The notes under the pieces: generated by a model | What the model was told of the DNA's origin: nothing | The model's input: the letters and a program-made list of their open reading frames with translations, nothing else | Database searches by the model: none | In this document: positions 26,059 to 33,870 of the stretch, in pieces | How positions within the stretch are numbered: position 1 is the stretch's first letter | Layout: each line of letters opens with the position of its first letter | Program-made: the position numbers and the translations under genes | DNA from: Agrobacterium vitis | GTDB lineage: Bacteria; Pseudomonadota; Alphaproteobacteria; Rhizobiales; Rhizobiaceae | Direction of reading: 5' to 3' | Assembly (NCBI RefSeq): GCF_013337045.2 | Contig: NZ_CP118259.1 | Location: 1,798,001 to 1,862,000, forward strand | Length of the DNA stretch: 64,000 nucleotides

Positions 26059-27516
26059 ATGACAGACAACAACTCCTATTCCCCTATTCACATCATTGGC
26101 GGCGGGCTGGCTGGCTCCGAAGCCGCATGGCAGATCGCTGAGGCGGGCGTGCCGGTCATTCTTCATGAGATGCGCGGCCTTCGCGGCACCGACGCCCATA
26201 AGACCGATAGCCTTGCTGAGCTTGTCTGCTCCAATTCCTTCCGCTCCGACGATGCCACCGCCAATGCGGTCGGGGTTATCCATACGGAAATGCGGCTGGC
26301 CGGCTCGTTGATCATGGCCTGCGCCGACCGTCATCAGGTGCCAGCGGGCGGCGCGCTTGCCGTCGACAGGGATGGCTTTGCCGAAGCTGTGACGCAGGCG
26401 CTGGAAGCCCACCCGCTCGTAACCGTGGTGCGCGAGGAAATCACCGGCCTGCCGCCGGGCGATTGGGATCTCAGCATCATCGCCAGCGGTCCGCTGACAT
26501 CACCGGCACTGGCCGAGGCCATCCGCGCTGAAACAGGTGAGGACGCGCTGGCCTTTTTCGACGCCATCGCCCCCATCGTCCACCGCGACAGCATCAATAT
26601 GGATATCTGCTGGTATCAGTCGCGCTATGACAAGGTTGGCCCGGGCGGTACGGGTAAGGATTACATCAACTGCCCGCTGGACGAGGCCCAGTATAACGCC
26701 TTCATCGATGCATTGATTGCCGGTGACGCAGTCGGCTTCAAGGAATGGGAAGGCACACCCTATTTCGACGGCTGCCTGCCCATCGAAGTCATGGCAGAAC
26801 GCGGGCGTGAAACCCTGCGCCATGGACCGATGAAGCCGATGGGGCTGACCAATTCCCATAATCCTACCGTGAAAGCCTATGCCGTCGTGCAGCTGCGCCA
26901 GGATAATGCGCTGGGCACGCTCTATAATATGGTCGGCTTCCAGACCAAGCTGCGCTACGGCGCCCAGGCCGAGATTTTCCGGATGATCCCCGGTCTGGAA
27001 AACGCCGAATTCGCCCGGCTTGGTGGCCTGCACCGCAATACCTATATCCATTCGCCGGTACTGCTCGATCCGTCTCTCTCCTTGAAGAGCAGACCGGGCC
27101 TGCGTTTTGCCGGGCAGATCACCGGCTGCGAAGGCTATGTCGAGAGCGCCTCCATCGGCCTTCTGGCCGGTCGCTTTGCTGCTGCCGAGCGCAAGGGCGA
27201 AGCCTTTAGCCCGCCGCCGGTGACAACGGCGCTTGGTGCGCTGCTCAACCATATTACCGGTGGCCATATCGTGTCCAACGACGAACCCGGCAAAAAGTCT
27301 TTCCAGCCGATGAACATCAACTTCGGACTGTTTCCGGATCTGGAGCCCGGCTCCATCGTCAAGCCAGAAGGCGTGAAGCGTTTCCGGGGCAAGGACAAGA
27401 CTGTCATGAAGCGCCAGTTGATCGCCATCCGCGCCCTCGCCCATTGCCGGGAATGGCTCGGCCTGCCGCCGCACATCCCACAGCCGGTTGCGGAAATGGA
27501 AGACGCAGGCCTTTAA
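26059..27516 (+). CDS. trmFO: tRNA (uracil-5-)-methyltransferase TrmFO, folate/FAD dependent
   Basis: 485 residues. FAD-binding [17 protein letters not shown] at the N-terminus, then [22 protein letters not shown] ([16 protein letters not shown]), [19 protein letters not shown] and [20 protein letters not shown]. It forms m5U54 in tRNA with methylenetetrahydrofolate. Length is normal. Its start, MTDNNSY, is preceded by a modest GGCAAGGCG; upstream promoter elements are not obvious. Confidence 0.95.
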   Translation: MTDNNSYSPIHIIGGGLAGSEAAWQIAEAGVPVILHEMRGLRGTDAHKTDSLAELVCSNSFRSDDATANAVGVIHTEMRLAGSLIMACADRHQVPAGGALAVDRDGFAEAVTQALEAHPLVTVVREEITGLPPGDWDLSIIASGPLTSPALAEAIRAETGEDALAFFDAIAPIVHRDSINMDICWYQSRYDKVGPGGTGKDYINCPLDEAQYNAFIDALIAGDAVGFKEWEGTPYFDGCLPIEVMAERGRETLRHGPMKPMGLTNSHNPTVKAYAVVQLRQDNALGTLYNMVGFQTKLRYGAQAEIFRMIPGLENAEFARLGGLHRNTYIHSPVLLDPSLSLKSRPGLRFAGQITGCEGYVESASIGLLAGRFAAAERKGEAFSPPPVTTALGALLNHITGGHIVSNDEPGKKSFQPMNINFGLFPDLEPGSIVKPEGVKRFRGKDKTVMKRQLIAIRALAHCREWLGLPPHIPQPVAEMEDAGL

Positions 27517-27561
27517 TACCGAGGCCCGAAGATCTCAATGAACCTGATGGTCCCATCCTAC

Positions 27562-28026
27562 TCAAGACGAAGTCTTGTCAAACCGGTCTTCCGCCGGCTC
27601 CAAGTCGTTCGGCGCGATATAGTTGCCGAGCAGCCATAGCGACACTTCTGCTGCCTCGGCGGGCTTGGCGAAAATATAGTCGCCGTTATGCTGGGCTGCA
27701 TCGAGAAACGTGATGTGGAAACCGTGAACGCTCTCCAAGGGCTGGACCTGCACATGCCCCGGCTCGATCAGATGGCAGGCATAATGATTGCGAAGATTGC
27801 GCATGAAGCCCGCACGGTTGTCATGAAGCCTGACGAAAACGGCTTTGCCATCGGCTGTGGCATGCAGGCTGCGGATGGCTTCACCAGGAAAGGCCCGGCC
27901 GAATTCCAGGATGGCAAGCCCGACATCGCTTAGGGTTTCGCCATCATTGCGCTCCGCCATGCGCGAGACATACCAAGCGAAGGCGATAATGCCCAAAAAC
28001 ACAAAAATACCGATCCCAACGCCCAC
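27562..28026 (-). CDS. Conserved-type membrane-anchored protein, unknown function
   Basis: 154 residues. One N-terminal membrane segment (GVGIGIFVFLGIIAFAWYV) and then a soluble domain with LHDNRAGFMRNLRNHYACHLIEPGHV and HITFLDAAQHNGDYIFA. I do not know the family. The start is probably the GTG at 28026, 6 bases after a GGAGG; the frame also opens at a TTG at 28032, which is too close to that site. Convergent with trmFO. Confidence 0.72.
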   Translation of the reverse strand: MGVGIGIFVFLGIIAFAWYVSRMAERNDGETLSDVGLAILEFGRAFPGEAIRSLHATADGKAVFVRLHDNRAGFMRNLRNHYACHLIEPGHVQVQPLESVHGFHITFLDAAQHNGDYIFAKPAEAAEVSLWLLGNYIAPNDLEPAEDRFDKTSS

Positions 28027-28085
28027 TGGCAACCTCCGGATGATGCTTGAGCAGCACTGCCGATCAAGGATCGCGCAATTGCGGC

Positions 28086-28143
28086 AACACTTTATATCTG
28101 CTGCATAATCCGTTGATACGATTCCAACTTGCGGATTTTGCAG
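28086..28143. repeat. Dispersed palindromic repeat, family D copy 5
   Basis: AACACTTTATATCTGCTGCA, TAATCCGTTGATACGATTCC and TTGCGGATTTTGCAG. The left end is nearly identical to copies at 6.2 and 7.0 kb (AACACTTTATAT / GCGCTTTATAT and CTGCATAAT). CTGCATAATCCG can pair with CGGATTTTGCAG. Confidence 0.65.
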
Positions 28144-28203
28144 TTGGCAAGATCTAACGGTTGAGCCTTGCGTGAGTTTGGAGGCTCAGTGCGAACCTGT
28201 GCA

Positions 28204-28241
28204 GCGTTTGCCAGGAAAAGTGGAATCCGGGTTTTCCCGAG
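28204..28241. repeat. Dispersed intergenic repeat, family C copy 2
   Basis: CGTTTGCCAGGAAAAGTGGA then ATCCGGGTTTTCCCG. Same frame as the copies at 6.46 and 49.99 kb (GTTTGYCAGGRAAAAGTGGA, then a GGAAAA / TTTTCC pairing). It lies about 30 bases 3' of the phytoene-synthase-like gene. Confidence 0.6.
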
Positions 28242-28269
28242 GGGCTGGTTCAGGAGGGACCTGACAGCC

Positions 28270-29133
28270 CTAAAATCGACCCGTCACGCTGGCGCGCAGC
28301 AGTGTCAGTTGGCGGCGCCACTGAGCTCGGCGAATCGGTGTTTGCAGAATATCGGCGCCGCGCCGACGAGCATCCCGCAGAATCGGCCCGGCGAGCGCCA
28401 CAGGCAGATAGGCAGCAACCAGAGACGCCGGAAGCTTGCCACCAGCGCGCGCCTTGGCAAGGTGATCGAGCCCCAGACCGGCAAAGGCTTCGATTGCCCC
28501 ATCTATCCTCATCTCGTCCTTGCCCGACAAAAAGGCATCACGGTCGAGGCCAGTCGCAGTCAATATCTCGTCGGGAATGTAAAGCTGTCCCCGCGCCCGA
28601 TGTTGCGGCATCAGCGCCAACAGTCCGGCAATGGCCTGGGCAACACCAGCATGTCCGGCGATGGTTGCGCAATTCAGCGCGGCCTCGGTATCCAGCACCA
28701 GGCTCGCCAGCTGGATTAGCGCCGAGGCGGTCTCTCCCGCATAGCCTTCCAGCGCCGATCTCGGCCCGATCGGATCATCGTAAAGATCGGCAATCCGCGC
28801 ATCGATCATGTCGAGCAAGGGCTGAACCGGCAGGTGATAGCGCTCCACAGCCGCCAAAAGCCCTGCCGCCAGCGGATTGGCCTTGGTATCGCCATGTCCC
28901 TTGCCCGAAAGCAGGTCGCGCCAATATTGCAGCCGGATTTCGCCCGGCAAGGGTTCGCGCACCAGATCACGCACGCGGGCAAGCTCGGCATTGAAGGCAT
29001 AGAGTGCTGCCAAGGCAGGCTGCTTTTCCGGCGGGGAGAGAAGGCAGGCCAAATACCGATCGCGGTCAATCTCCCGCAGTGTCGTAAGGCATACATCCGG
29101 GACCAATGGCGATGGCTTTGCACTTTCGGCCAT
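28270..29133 (-). CDS. Phytoene/squalene synthase family protein (NDUFAF6-like)
   Basis: 287 residues. REIDRDRYLACLL, ALAALYAFNAELARVRDLV, LQYWRDLL and YAGETASALIQLA follow the squalene/phytoene synthase fold, but the Asp-rich DxxxD motifs of true synthases are weak (first site AELARVRD). The closest match by character is the NDUFAF6 (C8orf38) branch, a respiratory complex I assembly factor. The gene overlaps the end of the Mth938-like gene, whose human homologue NDUFAF3 is also a complex I assembly factor. I chose MAESAK at 29133; an ATG at 29148 is possible. No hopanoid genes are nearby. Confidence 0.85.
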   Translation of the reverse strand: MAESAKPSPLVPDVCLTTLREIDRDRYLACLLSPPEKQPALAALYAFNAELARVRDLVREPLPGEIRLQYWRDLLSGKGHGDTKANPLAAGLLAAVERYHLPVQPLLDMIDARIADLYDDPIGPRSALEGYAGETASALIQLASLVLDTEAALNCATIAGHAGVAQAIAGLLALMPQHRARGQLYIPDEILTATGLDRDAFLSGKDEMRIDGAIEAFAGLGLDHLAKARAGGKLPASLVAAYLPVALAGPILRDARRRGADILQTPIRRAQWRRQLTLLRASVTGRF

Positions 29134-29137
29134 GGGA

Positions 29138-29524
29138 TCAGACTGCAATCAATGCGGCGGCCACGGGCCGTTCTTCCGCCAGCATCACATTATAGGTCCG
29201 CACCGCGGCACCGGTGCTCATCGGGTCAGAACCGATGCCGGCAGCGGTCAGGGCAGCTTTAACTTCACTGGGGATACGGCGCAGTTCCGTGCCCGTGCCG
29301 AGCAACAGGAACTCGACCTTATCCGCCTCGTCCAGCAGGCGCTGGAGGGCGGCAACCGTCAGGTCCTCGCCCTCGCGCATATCCCAGCCATAAATGCCTG
29401 ATGGTAACAGCAAAAGGGAGCCGCGATGCGACATATCCGCGAACCGGAACCCGCCATTGCCATAGGCATCGATGGGGGACCGACCCGGAAAATGCGCCTC
29501 GCGGATGATAATGCCCTTTGCCAA
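29138..29524 (-). CDS. Mth938-like domain protein (NDUFAF3 homologue)
   Basis: 128 residues, MTH938/DUF498 fold: IIIREAHFPGRSPIDAYGNG, LLLLPSGIYGWDM, KVEFLLLGTGTELRRIPSE and STGAAVRTYNVMLAEERPVAAALIAV. The eukaryotic homologue NDUFAF3 helps assemble complex I. It starts 3 bases after the secDF stop and is followed by the NDUFAF6-like gene, giving secDF, NDUFAF3-like, NDUFAF6-like in one unit. The link of this family to secDF in alphaproteobacterial gene order has been noted before for NDUFAF3. Confidence 0.88.
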   Translation of the reverse strand: MAKGIIIREAHFPGRSPIDAYGNGGFRFADMSHRGSLLLLPSGIYGWDMREGEDLTVAALQRLLDEADKVEFLLLGTGTELRRIPSEVKAALTAAGIGSDPMSTGAAVRTYNVMLAEERPVAAALIAV

Positions 29525-29527
29525 TGC

Positions 29528-32098
29528 CTATGCTCCCGCCTTGCCCGCTGTGCCGTTCTTCTCCGGCTTTGCTTTTACAGCCTTGTCCGGCTCGCCCTGA
29601 CCTTCGGGGCGCAGACGGAAGGCGATCAGCACCGGTGCCGCCATATAGATAGAGGAGAATGTGCCAACGAGAACCCCGAACAGCATGGCGAAGGTGAAGG
29701 AGCGGATAACTTCGCCACCGAACAGGAACAATGCCAGAAGGGCCAGAAGCGTGGTGACAGATGTCAGGATGGTACGAGACAGGGTCTGGTTGATCGACGT
29801 GTCGATCAACACATCCAGCGGCATTTTCTTGTAACGGCGCAGGTTCTCGCGCATGCGGTCATAAACGACCACGGTATCGTTCAGCGAATAGCCGACAATC
29901 GTCAGGATCGCCGCGATACTGCTGAGGTCGAATTCCACCCCGGTGACCACATAGAGACCAAGCGTCAGGATGACGTCATGGAGGGTTGCGATGATGGCGC
30001 CTGCCGCAAACTGCCATTCAAACCGGATCCAGATATAGACCAGGATCGCCATCAGCGAAATCAACACGCCAATGGTTGCGGATTTCGTCAACTCACCCGA
30101 CACGGACGGGCCGACAACTTCGGTACGGCGGAACTCATAGGCCTGTTCCAATTCGCCACGCACCTTGGCAACAGCCGACTGTTCGCCGTTTTCGCCCTCA
30201 TCCTGGGCCTGCAAACGGACCAGAACGCTGCTCGGATCACCAAAACCCTGGACCTGGACATCGCCGAGGTTGAGACTGCTCAACTGTTCGCGGATGGCGG
30301 CGGGATCGGCATTGCCCTGACGGGCCTTCAACTCGATGATAGAACCACCGGTAAAATCGATGCCGAGCTTCATGCCGACCGTGCCGAAACCGACGAGAGC
30401 GGCAATGGACAAGGCAGCCGACAGCAGGAACGTGTAACGGCGTACCCCCATGAAGGGAATATTGGTTCCGTCGAAAATCCCGGTCCGCACCCCCTTGGGC
30501 ATTGCCTTGGGACGACGCGTATTCACCCAGACGGTAAACATCCAGCGGGTCAAGCCAAAGGCGGTAAACACCGTGGTGATGATACCAATGGCAAGCGTCA
30601 CCGAGAAGCCACGCACCGGACCGGAGCCGAGAAAGAACAACACGCCGGCAGCAATCAGCGTCGTAACATTGGCATCGACAATCGTCGCCAAGGCCTTGTT
30701 GAAGCCGATATCGATCGACTGAATGAGGGAGCGCCCGCTCTTATATTCCTCGCGGATACGCTCGTAGATCAGCACGTTCGAATCAACCGCCATGCCGATG
30801 GTCAATACGATACCGGCGATGCCCGGCAGCGTCAGCGTCGATCCAAGCAGCGTCAGGATGGCAATAATCATGACGATATTGGCCAACAGCGCCAGCACGG
30901 CAAGCACGCCGAAGAATCCGTAAAGCCCGATCATCAGCACCACGACGAGCCCCGCGCCGATAAAGCCGGCAGAAACCCCGGCCCGGATCGAATCGGCACC
31001 AAGGCTTGGGCCAACGGTGCGCTCTTCGACCACGGTCAAGGTTGCTGGCAAGGCACCGGCACGAAGCAGCACGGCCAAATCATTGGCGCCCTGCACCGTG
31101 AAATTGCCGGAAATCTGGCCGGAGCCACCGACAATCGGTTCACGGATCACAGGCGCGGAAATCACCTGATTATCGAGCACAATGGCAAAAGGCCGCCCGA
31201 CATTCTGCTGGGTCGCCTGGGCAAACCGCTGCGCACCACGGCTATCAAAGCGGAAGCTGACGACCGGTTCATTATTCTGCTGATTGAAGCTTGCCTGCGC
31301 GTCAACGAGATCCTCGCCGGACACCAGAACCCGCTTTTCGACCAGATAAGGCACCGCGGCCTCATCCTGGCTGTAAAGCACTTCGGACGTGGCAGGCGGG
31401 CGACCGCTGATCGCTTCGGTGGCCGACATGCTGGTATCGACCATGCGGAAGCTCAGCTTCGCGGTCTGATTCAGAAGGTTCTTCAACCGCTGCGGATCAT
31501 CAAGACCCGGCACCTGAACGATGATCCGGTCAGAACCCTGGCGCTGGATCAACGGCTCGGTATTACCAAGCTCATCGACGCGGCGGCGCACGACTTCGAT
31601 GGACTGGGTGAGTGCCGAGGACATGCGATAATCGATACCGGCATCGGTGAGGTTGAACTTCAACAACCCATCGCCGCTATCGTCCAGCGTCGCTTCCTGG
31701 ATGCTGCTCGACCCGAAGCCGCCGGTGCTGACTGGTGCAGTCAGCGTCTGCAAGCCCTTGCGCGCCGCATCAAGCTGGGCCGGATCGGTAATGCGCACCT
31801 GAACCGCCTGGCCAACGCCATTCAGCCCCGTATAGCGAACGCCCGCATCGCGAAGACTGCTGCGGATATCGCCAACCACGGCTTCAAGCCGCTCCTTGAC
31901 GATATCGTTGCGCTCGATCTTCAGCATGATATGCGAGCCGCCCTGCAAATCGAGACCGAGCGTCATCTGCTTGCTCGGGAACCAGGACGGAAGACGGGCC
32001 AGTTGATCCTTGCTGAACAGATCGGGCAGCGCGATCAAAACGCTCGCCACGACGGCAAGCCAGAGAAGAATTGTTTTCCAGCGGGAGAAATGCAGCAT
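29528..32098 (-). CDS. secDF: Protein translocase subunit SecDF (fused)
   Basis: 856 residues, SecD and SecF in one chain. The SecD half has LGLDLQGGSHIML near residue 48, the large periplasmic domain, QVPGLDDPQRLKNLLNQTAKL, and a six-segment membrane block (IGMAVDSNVLIYERIREE). The SecF half has GIDFTGGSIIELK, VGYSLNDTVVVYDRMREN and SINQTLSRTILTSVTTLLAL. It uses the proton gradient to pull proteins through SecYEG. I chose ATG 32098, which has GAG 6 bases upstream; ATG 32104 is possible. A terminator separates it from yajC. Confidence 0.96.
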   Translation of the reverse strand: MLHFSRWKTILLWLAVVASVLIALPDLFSKDQLARLPSWFPSKQMTLGLDLQGGSHIMLKIERNDIVKERLEAVVGDIRSSLRDAGVRYTGLNGVGQAVQVRITDPAQLDAARKGLQTLTAPVSTGGFGSSSIQEATLDDSGDGLLKFNLTDAGIDYRMSSALTQSIEVVRRRVDELGNTEPLIQRQGSDRIIVQVPGLDDPQRLKNLLNQTAKLSFRMVDTSMSATEAISGRPPATSEVLYSQDEAAVPYLVEKRVLVSGEDLVDAQASFNQQNNEPVVSFRFDSRGAQRFAQATQQNVGRPFAIVLDNQVISAPVIREPIVGGSGQISGNFTVQGANDLAVLLRAGALPATLTVVEERTVGPSLGADSIRAGVSAGFIGAGLVVVLMIGLYGFFGVLAVLALLANIVMIIAILTLLGSTLTLPGIAGIVLTIGMAVDSNVLIYERIREEYKSGRSLIQSIDIGFNKALATIVDANVTTLIAAGVLFFLGSGPVRGFSVTLAIGIITTVFTAFGLTRWMFTVWVNTRRPKAMPKGVRTGIFDGTNIPFMGVRRYTFLLSAALSIAALVGFGTVGMKLGIDFTGGSIIELKARQGNADPAAIREQLSSLNLGDVQVQGFGDPSSVLVRLQAQDEGENGEQSAVAKVRGELEQAYEFRRTEVVGPSVSGELTKSATIGVLISLMAILVYIWIRFEWQFAAGAIIATLHDVILTLGLYVVTGVEFDLSSIAAILTIVGYSLNDTVVVYDRMRENLRRYKKMPLDVLIDTSINQTLSRTILTSVTTLLALLALFLFGGEVIRSFTFAMLFGVLVGTFSSIYMAAPVLIAFRLRPEGQGEPDKAVKAKPEKNGTAGKAGA

Positions 32099-32258
32099 CG
32101 ACATCTCGAAGGGTAAGGTCTGGGCAAATAGACCGGGATCGTCAAACGGAAATGGCGGCTTGATACGCCGAGCAAGATTTACCGCAGGGCAAACCATCGC
32201 TCAACATACAAAGCGGCCATTTCAGAGGACGGAAGCGGCTTTTCTCCAGCAGACAGCA

Positions 32259-32290
32259 GAAAAAAGTCAGGCCGCCCTGTTGGGCGGCCC
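32259..32290 (-). terminator. Rho-independent terminator between yajC and secDF
   Basis: On the minus strand GGCCGCCC pairs perfectly with GGGCGGCC (32082+200 to 32289 and 32270-32277) around AACA, then TGACTTTTTTCT. It lies 16 bases after the yajC stop and about 160 bases before secDF, so most yajC transcripts should end here although the two genes act together. Confidence 0.88.
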
Positions 32291-32306
32291 GGTGTTCAAA
32301 CTTGGG

Positions 32307-32678
32307 TCAAGCGTCGGTCTTGGAACCGTCGGCTTTGGCAATCTCGGCCTTGACCGGTTCACCCTTGACGCGCACTTCGGCGATCAGGCTGCGCAGCGCC
32401 TTAACCTTGACGCCATCGGCGATTTCGACTTCCAGTTCCTTATCGTCGGTAACCTTGGTTACCTTGCCGATCAGGCCGCCGCCAAGAACCACCTGGTCGC
32501 CGCGACGAATAGCCGACAGCGTTGCTTCCCGCTTCTTCAGCTGGTTGCGCTGCGGGCGGATCAACAGGAAATACCAGATCACCATCAAGGGTGCGAAAAG
32601 CAGCAGCATTTCAAACCCGGACCCCATCCCGCCAGCGGCAGGTGCTGCATCCTGAGCGAATGCCTGTGTTATGAACAT
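32307..32678 (-). CDS. yajC: Preprotein translocase subunit YajC
   Basis: 123 residues. One membrane segment (MLLLFAPLMVIWYFLLIRPQ, about residues 24-43) followed by RNQLKKREATLSAIRRGDQVVLGGGLIGKVTKV, the YajC signature, and a charged tail. It partners SecDF in the holotranslocon. AAGGAG lies 7 bases before the ATG at 32678. The upstream-extended frame (to 32837) has no family support. Confidence 0.95.
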   Translation of the reverse strand: MFITQAFAQDAAPAAGGMGSGFEMLLLFAPLMVIWYFLLIRPQRNQLKKREATLSAIRRGDQVVLGGGLIGKVTKVTDDKELEVEIADGVKVKALRSLIAEVRVKGEPVKAEIAKADGSKTDA

Positions 32679-32887
32679 GAGAAACTCCTTCGGAACCGGG
32701 GCAGCAAAGATCCTGTCCCCCCTGTTTTGCCGCCGGAATATAGGAATACCCCAAGGGAATGCAACAGAAACAGCGGCTTTGCGTACCGAATCCCCGGTCA
32801 ATACACTTTCGAACCCTGTATGACCATGGTAGCGCAACGATCACAGGCGGTCTTGAACCACTTTTCCTAGATGAACGGAGGCAAAAC

Positions 32888-33754
32888 ATGACCGATACGC
32901 TGGCTGATCTGCTGCGGGAAGTGACCCGGCTCGCCGATGCCATGGAACGGCTGGCCGGTCCCGCCCCGGCGATTAACGACTGGAGCAGAGCCGATTGCTT
33001 CGTCTGGCATCCGGCAAATCAGCATCTGCAACCGGTGCCAAGGCCCAACCGAGTCTCGCTCGGCCTCATCAGGGGTGTCGATCGGGTGCGTGACATCCTG
33101 CATGAAAACACCGAACGGTTCGCGCTCGGCTTTGCCGCCAACAATGTTCTGCTGTGGGGCGCGCGCGGCATGGGCAAATCCTCGCTGGTGAAGGCAGTGC
33201 ATGCCGATATCGTAATGGCCACCGGGGTGCGGCTGAAATTGGTGGAAGTCCACCGCGAAGACATCGCCTCCCTGCCCGCGCTGATGGACCTGCTGAAAAA
33301 CAGCGACGAGCGGGTGCTGCTGTTTTGCGACGATCTTTCCTTCGACCATGACGATACTGCCTATAAATCGCTGAAAGCGGCACTGGATGGCGGCATCGAG
33401 GGCCGTCCGGACAATGTGCTGTTTTACGCCACCTCCAACCGTCGCCACCTGCTGCCCCGGCATATGATGGAAAACGAGCAGTCGACCGCCATCAATCCGT
33501 CAGAAGCGGTGGAGGAAAAGGTCTCTCTTTCCGACCGGTTTGGCCTCTGGCTCGGTTTTCATAAATGCAGCCAGGACGACTATTTGGCGATGATCGACGG
33601 CTATGCCGCGCATTTCAAGCTTCCGCTGCCGCCTGAACAATTGCACGCCGAGGCTCTGGAATGGGCCACCACGCGAGGGGCGCGCTCCGGGCGAGTCGCC
33701 TGGCAATATATCCAGGATCTGGCCGGGCGGTTACGGGTCGAACTTGAGCGGTAG
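32888..33754 (+). CDS. DUF815 family AAA-like ATPase
   Basis: 288 residues. Walker A LLWGARGMGKSSLVKA near residue 90, Walker B ERVLLFCDDLSFD, then VLFYATSNRRHLLPRHM and a C-terminal helical lid (GARSGRVAWQYIQDLAGRL). This fits the DUF815 ATPase family of proteobacteria; its substrate is not established. GGAGG lies 8 bases before the ATG at 32888. The longer open frame from 32759 overlaps the yajC promoter side and is not favoured. Divergent from yajC, convergent with the nlpD-like gene. Confidence 0.9.
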   Translation: MTDTLADLLREVTRLADAMERLAGPAPAINDWSRADCFVWHPANQHLQPVPRPNRVSLGLIRGVDRVRDILHENTERFALGFAANNVLLWGARGMGKSSLVKAVHADIVMATGVRLKLVEVHREDIASLPALMDLLKNSDERVLLFCDDLSFDHDDTAYKSLKAALDGGIEGRPDNVLFYATSNRRHLLPRHMMENEQSTAINPSEAVEEKVSLSDRFGLWLGFHKCSQDDYLAMIDGYAAHFKLPLPPEQLHAEALEWATTRGARSGRVAWQYIQDLAGRLRVELER

Positions 33755-33786
33755 GCTTATCCGCCCTATAGCAAGCCCCTTATGAA

Positions 33787-33816
33787 GAAAGGCCCGGATT
33801 GCTCCGAGCCTTTCTC
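33787..33816 (+). terminator. Terminator between the DUF815 and nlpD-like genes
   Basis: GAAAGGC (33787-33793) pairs with GCCTTTC (33808-33814), with CCGGA/TCCGA extending the stem around TTGC. It lies 32 bases after the DUF815 stop; the T-tract is weak. Confidence 0.6.
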
Positions 33817-33870
33817 AACTTTCCTGAAACGCACTACCTTATTCAAGAAAAAGCTTTCGCCCTGCGACGC

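Noticed and set aside
29426..32116. 896-codon plus-strand open frame
   Set aside because: It is antisense to secDF, which has full domain support. The protein is rich in His, Arg, Gln and Asn with no domain, as expected of a shadow frame in GC-rich DNA.
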